Of a stretch of DNA of 64,000 nt, positions 23,301 through 33,400 are shown in pieces. Below the pieces are notes generated by a model that ran no database searches, was not told the origin of the DNA, and saw only the letters and a list, made by a program, of their open reading frames with translations. The stretch spans positions 898,332-962,331 of the forward strand of contig JAJEKV010000083.1 of assembly GCA_021234155.1 (NCBI GenBank), read 5' to 3'. Numbering within the stretch: position 1 is the stretch's first letter; every line of letters begins with the position of its first letter. The DNA is from Isoetes taiwanensis. Its lineage: Eukaryota > Streptophyta > Lycopodiopsida > Isoetales > Isoetaceae. A program made the translations under genes and the position numbers.

Positions 23301-24092
23301 ACAGAATGGAAGACATGGCAAGAAATATCCAGTGTGGTACAGAACTCCACCTCGAACAGGAATATTCACAGGATCCTCACTAGACATCAAATGGGAAATA
23401 GAACTCTAGTTAGAGATCAGAACTGGGCTGTACAAGGTAAAGGGTACAGTGTGGCCAGAATATACACCCTGCTGCTATGTGATCATGGAACTAAAGTCTC
23501 AAATCAATGGGGTTGTACAGAGAAGGAGGCCATTAGGGTCATAAAGAAAGGGTGGAAATTACAGTGTGCAAAAAAGGTTGTTTTATTCAGATGGTTGGTG
23601 CTCAATAAAAGCCTAAAGTCTAATGCTTACAGGGCAAAGTACAATGCTCAAATCTCTGATAGATGTCCTTTAGGCTGTGGCCAAGCTGAAACATCCTGCC
23701 ATATCTTTATATGCCCATGGCTAACGCCTTTTTGGACATGGATAAGCCACTACACAGGTCCTCCCCCTGCCTCAGAACAAGAGTTATATAACTTTTTAGC
23801 AAACAGTTCTCCCTTTACGGACACCATTAGAACTCTTGTTCTATGGACAATCTGGAAGCATAGAAATGGTGTTGCTATAAATCAGAATAACCCGGATCTA
23901 AACTTCCTTAAGACAACAATTCAATTGGAGTTGGCAGATGCAGCCATGGCTCATAGATTGAACAGGGGATCAAACTATGATAAAAATTGGGATGGTTTAG
24001 GATCCTTTCAAGGGTTCTATGCATTTTTCTCTTCTTATTTTAATAATCTTTGTGCTGATGATGGCGAGTACACGGTCAACAAACATCGTTGA
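20347..24092 (+). pseudogene. LINE ORF2: endonuclease and reverse transcriptase, broken
   Basis: ORF2 starts MKIVSWNLRGIKGP at 20347, the conserved first strand of the APE-like endonuclease, but is interrupted at once by a stop. GGDFNNTPHGS near 20758 is another endonuclease piece. The reverse transcriptase begins near 21700 (GKSPGP, PPEFYEHFW, LIALVPKV, LRPI). It includes RQGCPLAPYLF (near 22270) and the catalytic YADD motif (22410-22421), the last two in one frame. A single in-frame TAG at 22794-22796 separates RT from the rest, which carries a C-terminal zinc-finger region RCPLGCGQAETSCHIFICPW near 23665. The domain order is that of L1. Breaks near 20388, 20850, 21740 and 21920-22140 make it non-functional. 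Confidence 0.85.
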
Positions 24093-24792
24093 AGGAGGTC
24101 ACATGAGGGAGGTACCGGAGGATACCGCGACCAATGACTCATCAAGAGGTTCCTGAAGCCTTGCTCGGGTAAAGACCCAAACCATCATGATCAAAACACT
24201 GGAGAGGATCTTGAAAGACGAGGATATCTGGCAATTTAAGCAGGACCTCAGACCATACTTTGAGGACAAGCTCAAAATTTGTGTTGGTGCGAGAGAATCC
24301 TGGATACTCTATATTTTGGACTCGGCTGCGCTTGGGGCTGTTGAACTTGACACTCTGCTCTTCGAGAATACAACCCATGCCTTTGCAGTAATAACTCTTG
24401 ATGGAGTTCGGGATGATTAAGGCCTCGCCAATACTTGGATTTTTTCCAAGATATTATCAAGAAACTTAAACTCTAAATTATGGTTATTTTGGATTTAATC
24501 CTTAAAACAGTGTTTTAATCTAACTGAATTTTCCTCCTTTTGGAGAGACAGGCCTAGTTAAGGCCTTATAACAGAGTTCTACTCTGTGCATTTTGTATTA
24601 CTATGTATTACATGTAATATAACTCCTCTGCCGTTTCTATAAAAAAAAAAAAAAAAATAAAATATAATAATGAACAAATAACACAGATAATTTAACTTAA
24701 CTAATAAACAAACAGAAAACGCTTTAAAGTACTCAATAACTATGTGAAACATAAAAAATTATTACTGGAAACTTGGGATAAAAGACTAATAC

Positions 24793-25118
24793 CTTAATCT
24801 TCGACAAGCAGCGACAAATGCAACAAACTCTCCAATGGCTCAATATATGCTATTACCATGAACTCTGTTTTACCCCTGTTTAATGTCTTCGTGGCTGCAA
24901 AATGCAATGATTAGAACAAAAGGAATGAGAAACAAACTACATTATCTGTTAACAAAATATAGACCTTCATTTGCTCCCTTCAGTTGCTTATAGTTTGCAG
25001 CTTGCGCTAAAAGATTAATACCTTCCGGCAAACAACGGCAAATGTAACAAAATCTCCAATAGCTCAGTATCTGTCATAACCACGAACTTTGCTATACCTC
25101 TGTTTAAAGTCTTTGTGG
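24793..25118 (-). pseudogene. SNU13: SNU13/NHP2L1 pseudo-exons 2 and 3, with exon 3 duplicated
   Basis: Reading the minus strand, exon 3 copy A (25118-25022, after acceptor ATGCAG) encodes ATKTLNRGIAKFVVM then TELLEILLHLPLFAG. A truncated exon 2 follows (25007-24965): QAANYKQLKGANE with a donor. After an intron, exon 3 copy B (24894-24793, acceptor TTGCAG) reads ATKTLNRGKTEFMVIA then EPLESLLHLSLLVED and a stop. These match, from memory, the order ...QAANYKQLKKGANE/ATKTLNRG...EPLEILLHLPLLAED of SNU13, the L7Ae-family protein of U4 snRNP and box C/D snoRNPs. Both exon 3 copies are followed by GTATTA.TCTTTTA, so copy A plus the start of its intron was joined to the middle of exon 2 by a tandem duplication. 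No exon 1 was found. Confidence 0.85.
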
Positions 25119-25202
25119 CTGCATGGGAAGTACAAATGGTTTTTCTGCATGCTGGAAAGATATAACGTGAGGTCCATGTTCTGCCCAACATCATTTCAAA
25201 CA

Positions 25203-28200
25203 TCAGAACTCAAATCTCAATGCATTGCCAGACTTCCTCCTCATGCTAAGTACCCTGCCAAGATACCAAACCTTATGAATTGCAACAGATTTGTTCCTTT
25301 TTCTTGCTGAAGCTTGTCTAGTTTGTGGTGCCACCATGGATTCCACTGATTCTTCGAAGTACACTGCACAATCTGTCCCAATGCCGAGCAGAGTTTGTGC
25401 ATCAACATTACTTTTTTCAATAGAATATACCATAGTCTTCACCCTCATCAACTTGTCCTTTGATAGCCATGGATTCCCATTCAAATGGCTCAATATAGTT
25501 GACTTAAAGATTTTCTTCCCTTCCATCACAACATGCCAAGACACATGAAATGGCTTCCTCCTTTTACATTCACCTAACATTTCGTCAAACACATGACGTA
25601 ATTCAGACCTGACCACATCATCCTCATTGACTACCTCGTTCCCTGAATCTTCACTTTGAATCTCCATATTCTCTTCCATGACATCGGTCTCATCTCCCAA
25701 TGTGCTAGAGCTCAGGTCTACCGACAGACTACTCTAAAACCAATCCTCGAATTTCCATGGCTCACTAAACCAACCATCACTGTCGGTACTTGTAATGCCG
25801 ACGCTTGTACACAATGCTTGTGCAGCAGCAAGCCCTTCTTTTAAGGCCTCAATAATCTTGTCATCCGTATCCACGCTACTATAATCTGCAAGGTTACAGG
25901 TCAGCACATTCCCATTGGTATCTACCTTCTTTTCTAACTCTTGCCAAATGTGCTCTTGCTTAGCATGTGCTACAGGAAATAAGAGGGCAGTGGCAGCCTA
26001 AAATTGAGAAATGTGATTCAAAGCAGAGGCACTCTCCAATAAGTCTGCCCCATCATACGATCTTTCGTTACGCACCATGCCACCCACTTTGAGAAGAAGT
26101 TCTCGCATACATCCGATCACGTGCACTGTAAGGGCAACTCTAAATGCCCAAATTCATCTCTAAAATACTTTATTAGCAGCACAACAAAATGGCATGACAA
26201 TTGCACGTCTATAAAGCTTTCCCGACTAATGAAGTTCTTACTCAAAGAATGCATGCTATGGTTCTTCAATCATAGCCTCCAAAGCCTGTTATGCACGAAG
26301 AATATGGAACCATTGCCAAACTCCTAAAGTTTTAAAGATCAAAGCAAATTGAAAGTAGCAAACAGGATTCCTACTCACCTAAAGAAGAAGGATACCATTG
26401 CAATAGCTTTAACCCGAGCCCTCAAGTCCATAGTAGGTAAGAGAAAGATGTCAATATATGATGCCACGACTTCCAAATAAACTTTTGTGCCCAAATTCCA
26501 CATCGGTGGGCCTGCAGAACCATTCCTGAGTTCGTCCAAGCATTGCTGAAACTTTCTAGAGGCAAGACGTTGCGCAACCCTCCAGTTTTGCCTATCCTGG
26601 TGCTTCACATCTCCAAGTTCCAGCCTATGCTTTCCTTGGCATAACTCAAAGACATGGCATATGTCATTGAGTGTCACTAACTCGTTCCCTAAGTACAGTC
26701 TTCTAGAGGCACTATCCATGGGATTAACAAGCTTCTTGCCGTTGTGCACGAAATCTTGGTCATGCATCCCATAAACATCCTTATTCCTCGAGGCACTTAA
26801 TGGCCAACCGACCCATGATACCTCAAATGTACTTTCTTGTGCCTCCTTGGATGTATAATCTTCAAACATGCACGTTCTCCTCCTCGAGTCTCCGTCCGAC
26901 CTGTGGCCGATTAGAGGGCCAACAACCATTCTCAAGTGCACATTCCACAACCCTTGGATTTGCTGTCACTGACGTCTAACCTCTAGGTGATCAAATCTGT
27001 TACATGTAAGAATAATAGCAAGGACAAGTTTAGGCAGCTTCCTATGCAACGGATTCACGATAAGAACTCTTGCATAGTGAGAAATGACATTCTCCTCGAA
27101 GACATTCATAATGATGTTGTAGCCCTCTTCCTTGGAGCCAACTAACACCTCAAATGTGCCATTGCAAGCATGCCCTTCTTTCTTTCCACAAAAAGCCAAG
27201 CAAGCAGTCATCTCTAAATCCAAATCCACATCCTCGGCTACAATTGTTGGAACTCCCCGGATCCAAGTCTTTGGCGTTGCATGTGTCAGTGGAGACCTAA
27301 GCAAGATGCTTGAATGTTTCTTCCCCTAAGACTAACCTTGTAAAATAAGCTTTCTCGTGTGGAGCGCATAGTGGTGGACATACTTGGACCCTGCAAAATT
27401 AAGAGAAAGAAAATTTTGCATTCTTCTCCCCTCCCCATATCTTAATTGTTTCAAACAACGCCTTCGTGGTTTCCCTATATCTTCTTTTATGGCCAGGTCT
27501 GATTATGTTTTGAGCTATGTCCCTCGGAAAATCTCAAAGAGCTAGTTTTTCCACTAAATTTCCCTTGCCAATGTGCCTCCACTATGTCCCGGAAGAATCA
27601 GTTCCACATCCTTCCCTTGCGTTGACTCCTCCGGACTCCCTCTTAGCAACCTTTCTTTCATGGACAATGCAGTAACTCTTATTTTGGAAAACATTAATTC
27701 CTTATGTAACTTTCTTATCTCATAAACTGCAGACCTGGCCATTTTCTTTATCTCAATTGTATTCAGATAATCTGATCTAATACATAACTTTGTAGTTCTA
27801 AATCCCCTCGCTACCTTGTCATTGTCTGTCTATGCATTCTCATGTAAAGATCCCTCTCCTTCGGAATAGCAGTACGATAATTCACAAAGGGTTCATCAAT
27901 AAGGCTGATCCTCTTGCATTTCTTATGCCTAAACGAGCTACTAATCTGTACTAAACCATGCCCAACTACAAATGTATGCTGCAATGTAGGTTCACAATAC
28001 CAATGTGTCCCAATTTTCAGCTCATGCAACAAGGATCTTAAATCCTTCACTTTATCTCCATACTTATATTTGTTATACTTATATTTGTTCTGCCAAAAGC
28101 CCCAGCATAATAGAGCCAAGGACGTTTCTGTTATGGAAATACGACAATGAAACCTAAATACCCTACAAACTTAAAATACAAACCACTTATAAAGCCAATA

Positions 28201-31200
28201 AGAGTACTCACGTGAACTGTTACTTGATGAAGCTTGGCTGCTCGAGCTTGGAGGGCATGGAGGGTTTGCTGCTCATGTAAAAATTAGCCCAAATCAGCAA
28301 AGATTATTCAACATTATTGCAGCTAAAATGTGAACACTACTTCTAGCAAATAAAATAGAGGTTACCTCTTGCAAAAAAAGAATGCAAATTCCCTTGATGC
28401 TGAAACGGACCTAGCCCCTTGGCCTAGGCCGTCGCACTAAGTAACTCGGGTATAGACAATCAAATCATCATGGACTTTTATTCATAAATATTTGGTTTAC
28501 AATCAAATCATTTACATCCGGCCCAAGGCCACACATACAAAGGAAAGTTCACATCATCCCCATCTCACAATACACCCATAATATACAAAAACCCCAAGGC
28601 CACCCCGTCACCCATGCTTAATTGGCCCTTTGATCTTCCCCCTCCTCGGAAGTGACCGAGGAGGAGTCGCCAGAGCTACCCTCGGAAGAATCTCCATCCG
28701 TCTCGGGGTCTTGGGCCTCAATCTGGGGTTGCCTTTGCGCATAATTCAACTCCCTGAACAATGATATTAGGATCTCGTAAACTCGCTCCTTAGACATTAA
28801 AGCTGGCTCAGCCTCCGTCTCGTTGAACCCCCAGGTAACAAAAGAGTCTAGGTCCAACACAATCGTGGCTTCAGGACGTGCCATCTTACAACACAACAAA
28901 CACCCGGGGTTAGTCCACAAGGACTAAGTGGGGAGGGACATTGGGGTCTTCACATTCATGCATAATAATAACATTAATATGTGAATTACCTGGTAAGTTG
29001 ATAATCCCCCCGTAAAGGTTAGTACATTCTATGTCACCATTTTCCATGCATACTACATGCCAAGCGTAATCCTCGGGTGGCGACCCCAAGGAGACCACTC
29101 TCTCCATCTGTACGTACAGGGTTCAACTCATCCGTCAGGCCATCTGGCACGGATGCGGAGTTACACGGCCACCCCACCCCTCCGAAGGTGGGCCGTTGCA
29201 TGCAAATGCACAACATTCTTTGATTCAAGTGCACCATAAACATAATATCGTCTCAGATACATAATGCAATTCCGTAAGGTGCTCATACCCTATTCATACT
29301 TATAGAGCAATCTTTAATACACGCATAAACATCCCACATTATACACTAGCCAGGCAGATACTTTTCCCTACTACGGGACGGCAACAACATTCAATGGAAT
29401 CTTGGTCTCATAAGGTAGGTTTGCCTAGCGGTTGGTAGAAGGTAACTACAATTGACAAGAACACCTAAGGGTTTTAAGGTTTAACTTTATAACAACTTAA
29501 GGTTTAAGTTTTAACTTTAAAATAAGGTTTTTAAAGGTCTGGGGATACCGGATCCTGGTATCCCCCTGCAACAGAAATCAGAAAGTGACTATAACAAGTT
29601 CGTGGGCGCCCAACAGCGGCCCCTTTTTGGCTGGCCGACCGGATCTACAAGCTCGCCCCAGGCAAAAGTTCATGTCCAAACACATTCAGCGTGCAAAATA
29701 CTAGCTTTAGAGTAGGAACCAGAGGAGAAGACGGATTTACAATCTTGATCACGGCAGTGGAGAGGCAGACAGAAGGATTATTTTTACACAACCGACCGAA
29801 ACAAGCTAAGGTTCATAAGATCGGATGGTCGAATTCAAGCAGGGCCTGCCGGATTTGGGAGCACAGAGCAAATGGGCATGACAGATTTTACTTATGAATT
29901 GGAGTTTGGCTTACAGGCAGGTGACGGCATGCTTCAGAGACTCAGCTCTACATAATCCGTCCCCAATCAGGCCGAAAATCAATACAAAGATCAAATCCCC
30001 ACCTGAATTTAGCTTTGGACTCTTGTTTTCCTTGCTCTACTTCCAATTTGATCAGCCCAACCGATTCTCTTCCTCCTCCTTTTTGCCCATCCGGCCACTC
30101 TTCTATTTCTTATATACCCTTGCCTTAAGAACACTTGGCAAGATCCATCCCAGGATCAGGCCAGATGGTGAGTTTGGCATGCTACATGCATCTGTAAGCG
30201 AGATCCTACCGCTATCTGGCAGCCACGATTCCTTTCTTCCCCTGATTTAGTGTGCTCACACTTTTAGCATTCAATTTATTAAGGTTTTAAGTTACCTTAG
30301 CTAAAGTTTTTATTTAGATTTAAATGGCGCCCCCAACACACCCATGGACGCATACCACTGTGCTCTATACAAATTAATACGGACACAAGCTTGGACACAA
30401 GCTAAGTCCCTGGGTTTGTTACAGATGCGGGTCTGCTTCAGCCGATTTCTTGGGCCTGCCACCTCTTGCTGCTTGGTCATTTGACTCCTTACCCATATTC
30501 ATGGCAGCATGCACGTGTCTCTTTGAAAGAATATGATCTCTCATGTGGCCATTAAGACTTCTAGATTTTGGAAAGAGTTCAAGAAGCCTTTCACACATGG
30601 CACAAATAATACAAATGTCATCATGTTTAGCATATCCACCAATGGTGTTCTCATAAAGCTTGAACACAACATCAAAAACTCTAGTTTCTTCTTGAAACTT
30701 TGCAATGGCAGTAGCTAATGTACTTTCTACTAGAGCTTGATTCTCCTTGCGAATGTCCAGCTCCTCCTCAACATTACAGGGCTGGTTACGCTCATAATTA
30801 TCGGCATGACTCTTGGACTTCAGGTGGTTGCATTCAAAGTTACACAAGATATCATCTCCACTTTTACCATATCGTTTCTCACATTCAAGACACCAAATAG
30901 CAAATACTGGTTTACCATGGGCATCATAAGAACACAATTCAGACCTGTCCTTTCGATTCTTTCGCTGCAGCTTTAAACTCAACTTCCTCACAACAACTTG
31001 CCATTTGGCAACATCAAACTTTGTTGCTAACTTGGATAGCAACCTATTCTTTGAAAAATGCAGATCTGATACATCATCTCAAAAGGCGGTATCTTCAACG
31101 AGAACAAGCTCATCATCATTTACCTCTTCATTGGTCTGCTCCTCAGCTATGACAGTTTGGTCTCCCATCTCAAATTGGAGATTTTGAGATGAAATGCTCT

Positions 31201-31474
31201 CAACAACAGTCCTCTGCCTTTTTTGTGCAGGCTCTCCAACCACCTTGATTGTAACCTCGTCGGTAGAAACCTTAAACCTTACCTCCTGCCTTGACGTGAA
31301 GGCCACTTCCCTATCTCCAAGAAATATAAAATCTTTCTCATCCTCCAGTAGCCCGTCCCGTCTTATTTCATTGCGGACATCCACGTAAGTGCATTCATGA
31401 GACATCATCACGAGGCCAAGGTCAGCCACGATTCCACAACCTTCATTCACCTTAACCACGAGTGTCCTTTCCAT
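25203..31474 (-). pseudogene. Multi-exon transposase-like gene of an unnamed family, decayed
   Basis: A 5' UTR intron acceptor (TTGGCAG, 31485) precedes ATG 31474. Exon 1 encodes MERTLVVKVNEGCGIV, a beta-grasp-like start, then two zinc-finger-like modules (near 30900 and 30580: CIICAMCERL, SLNGHMRDH), and runs through the solo LTR to a donor at 28366. Exons 2 (28268-28212), 3 (28127-27815) and 4 (from 27734) keep frame across GT-AG introns. Later exons (27390-27337, 27296-26379, 26323-25203) hold NPMDSASRRLYLGNE, DRQNWRVAQRL, SDVCENFFSK, GGMVRNERSYDGADLL and FKSTILSHLNGNPWLSKDK. In-frame stops at 31079 (TGA), 26966 (TGA) and near 26000 and 25740, and a frameshift near 26090, kill it. From memory, similar uncharacterised proteins exist in cnidarians and other animals; that needs a search. 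CEnFFS...GG resembles the end of RNase H-like transposase cores. Confidence 0.65.
28401..30423 (-). mobile_element. Solo LTR, 2.02 kb, with GATGC target duplication
   Basis: The insertion begins TGAAAC at 28401 and ends GTTACA at 30423, giving TG...CA ends that are short inverted repeats. GATGC is present on both sides (28396-28400 and 30424-30428). Removing it restores the reading frame of the host exon across the junction (ADPH then QGN). On the minus strand GGGTATATAAG at 30119-30109 looks like a promoter TATA box and AATAAA at 28482-28477 lies 76 bp before the end, as expected for an LTR in that orientation. A frame at 28884-28618 (MARPEATIVLDLDS...) with an acidic tail lies inside. No second LTR, primer site or pol sequence was seen, so this is a solo LTR of a long-LTR family, probably Gypsy-type. 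Confidence 0.85.
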
Positions 31475-32044
31475 TTTCTTCAGCCTGCCAAGAACAAAGA
31501 AACAACAAATAATATTAGAGAGATGCTTGTGAATGTATAGACCGAGATGCATGCAGAAAACTGATCTTAAACTAACCTTACCGAGATGCAAACCCTCTAA
31601 AAACCACATTTCTACCACGGATCTCAGAGAATGGAGGCCGAAATGGAGGAAGGGGAAGCTTGGCCTACACAAAAAGAGCTACTGACTTCAAAATCAAATG
31701 CTCAACAATGCTTTATGATGCTCATCTAACTACTTCCTAATCCATTCATGACCAAACTCTGTGGTAGATTTTTATGGGGCAGGGACGAAAAAACTTCAAA
31801 ACATTACCTCCGAAACACCAAATCCATTGACGTATTTCTGGCAGCAAGCTTCGGATTCAAAGCCCTCAAAACGTAATCTCACGCCTTATCTAGTCGAAGA
31901 AAACCATCCCTGAACCGTGGAAATCCATACACTCGAGGCGCCAAAACGTAGGAGCGACCGCATGTATACGTACATTTTTTTTTCAAAAAAAACCTCTTCT
32001 CCGTCCATGCACATGTATTCTACGGAATGCAAGTGTGAACCCCC

Positions 32045-33106
32045 CTTGATCTTAGCCCTTTGGCTTGGTTGTTTGGTCTAATCCAGACTCTCTTTCAACT
32101 TAGCACACAAGTTGCACTTTGCAAAGTTGTGCGAAGTGTCTATAGTGACATGCTTGAAGTGCTTGCTCCATAGTCTACTGAAGCTGGGTTGAGATATTGC
32201 AGGTATCATTAGTTCTCGAAGCAAAGCATTCACTTCCTCCAATATGCTCTTCTAGATACAATGGGATGGCAATCTCTTCTCAACAGCTATTTTTTCCTGT
32301 TGATCTTTCCTACTTTTATGTGGCATATTCTCAGCATTGAATTCAACATATTTATCAAAAACCTCCCTAGCAGCCAGGATCCTAGAAGTTGGCCTCAACA
32401 TGCCATTATTTTCATGTAATGCAATTTTGTTCCCCTTTGCATGACTTGCTTGCCAATTTTGACAAGATGAAATTGGAATGCCATGAATATTTATCCATGC
32501 AACTTTACATATCCATGCTCATAGTAGTGGGTATCTATTTTTCTTTGGATATTTTTCATCTTGAAGTGCAAGCTCATGAATGGAGTACATGTAAGTCCTC
32601 CTCTCATCACAAGTATACTCTTGGAAGGTGGCTCTTGCTTCCACCAATTCATCAATTTCAAACTTTTGAACACAATTAGTCCAACAACATTCCATTCCCC
32701 TTACTATAGCCATAGCTTCATGTGAACAATCACTACTTGACTTGGACCTCTTGCTAGGATAATGTTTCACCATTGAGTGTTTTTCTGAAAATGTGGTCCT
32801 GGCAGCTATTGGAGGTGCATTAGGAAAATCAGTATCATCCACAACCTCTGGCTTTGGTAAAAGGAATTCTCCTATAAACTCAATGCAGGCTATAGGCCAT
32901 GGCATGATGCATAGAACCTCCAATTGTTTAATACAGGCAGTGCAATCCTAGTGATTTGACCCTTTTTCCTTCTATTTTTCTTCTAAACTTGTTATGGCCA
33001 CACCCACTTTATCCTCTCCTAACCTTTCATCATTGACAACTTGGATAGGATCAGCTAGTATGATATCTGTATTTTCTGTCAATAAAACTTCTGCCCGGCT
33101 GCTCAT
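32045..33106 (-). pseudogene. Gene A, N-terminal part: DUF7869-like transposase-like protein
   Basis: The gene starts at ATG 33106 (MSSRAEVLLTENTDIILA). It passes two in-frame TAG codons near 32980 and 32960, and continues with RGMECCWTNCVQKFE, FQEYTCDERRTYMYSIHELA and then, in other frames, ILAAREVFDKYVEFNAENM, FSRLWSKHFKHV and FAKCNLCAKLKESL. CC...C and C-x2-C groups suggest zinc binding, as in the N-terminal half of DUF7869-type proteins. The last codons, SQRAKI, overlap the first codons of the C-terminal part at 14.69 kb (GAKIREQ), so both pieces are one gene cut by the 14699-32043 insertion. Together the pieces give about 2.7 kb. The start is chosen because it is the only ATG upstream of the continuous codon pattern. 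Gene B starts about 300 bp away on the other strand. Confidence 0.65.
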
Positions 33107-33400
33107 ACTCCTGTCTATTATTTCTCTGGCAGTGAGCTAAATCTGCCTTTACATAATTGTCCTTCATGTGTTTAATTATCCTGCATGTCATTAACTGTTC
33201 TGTCTATAATTTGTCTGGCAGTGAGTAAATTAGTCTGCCCGTGTTTAATTGGCTGCCTTTGAGTGATTGTTCGGCCTTTCCTTTTTTGTCCTACCTATGA
33301 TTAGTCTATCTGTAATTGGTGACTGTATGCCATTCTGTATAGTTTAGTCTGGCTGGAATGGTTGACCACTCGAAATCGCGTTAAGTGTGTATTGCACCCT
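33107..33400. promoter_or_regulatory. Divergent spacer between gene A and gene B
   Basis: Genes A (minus) and B (plus) face away from each other across this 0.3-kb stretch, so it should hold both promoters. It contains repeated words GTCTGGCAGTGAG.AAAT (near 33125 and 33220) and several TGTTTAATT words. No clear TATA pair was identified. Confidence 0.35.

Larger units (their letters stand above)
17801..24666 (+). mobile_element. Full-length L1-type LINE
   Basis: The element starts G-rich (GGAGAGTGGATCGGGGATGG) directly after ATAACGAACAAATA (17787-17800). It ends in a poly(A) stretch near 24642-24656 followed by ATAATGAACAAATA (24667-24680). The two flanks are a 14-bp target duplication with one C-to-T change at a CpG. 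Between them lie a 5' UTR, ORF1 with a zinc knuckle, ORF2 (endonuclease, reverse transcriptase, zinc finger) and a 3' UTR with an adenine tail. The order, the ATGA overlap of ORF1 and ORF2, and the length of about 6.9 kb fit plant L1 elements. Several stops and frameshifts make this copy immobile. It inserted into the intron between SNU13 pseudo-exons 3 and 4. Confidence 0.9.
14699..32043 (-). mobile_element. Inner TIR transposon with unknown transposase-like gene and captured SNU13 exons
   Basis: The left end reads GGGGTTCACCTC... from 14699 and the right end, on the minus strand from 32043, reads GGGGTTCACACTTGC. Both continue to a shared CATGTGC word about 30 bases in. The flanks repeat gene A sequence, CCCTTATCTTAGCCC (14681-14695) and CCTTGATCTTAGCCC (32044-32058). 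Gene A codons stop at one junction and resume at the other with this word counted once. After subtracting the LINE (6.88 kb) and solo LTR (2.03 kb) the element is about 8.4 kb. It holds one multi-exon gene near the right end and SNU13 pseudo-exons toward the left end, all on the minus strand. Ends and target duplication are visible; assignment to a superfamily is not possible from sequence alone. A 12-16 bp duplication is long for a DNA transposon, which is a caveat. Confidence 0.7.

Noticed and set aside
22812-24092. Independent host gene of 426 codons
   Set aside because: It is the C-terminal part of LINE ORF2, in frame with the YADD-bearing part apart from one TAG codon.
27297-27336. A 40-bp intron in the transposase-like gene
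   Set aside because: GT and AG are in place but 40 bp is shorter than plant introns normally are. The join between the exons at 27390-27337 and 27296-26379 is left open; a frame break is equally possible.
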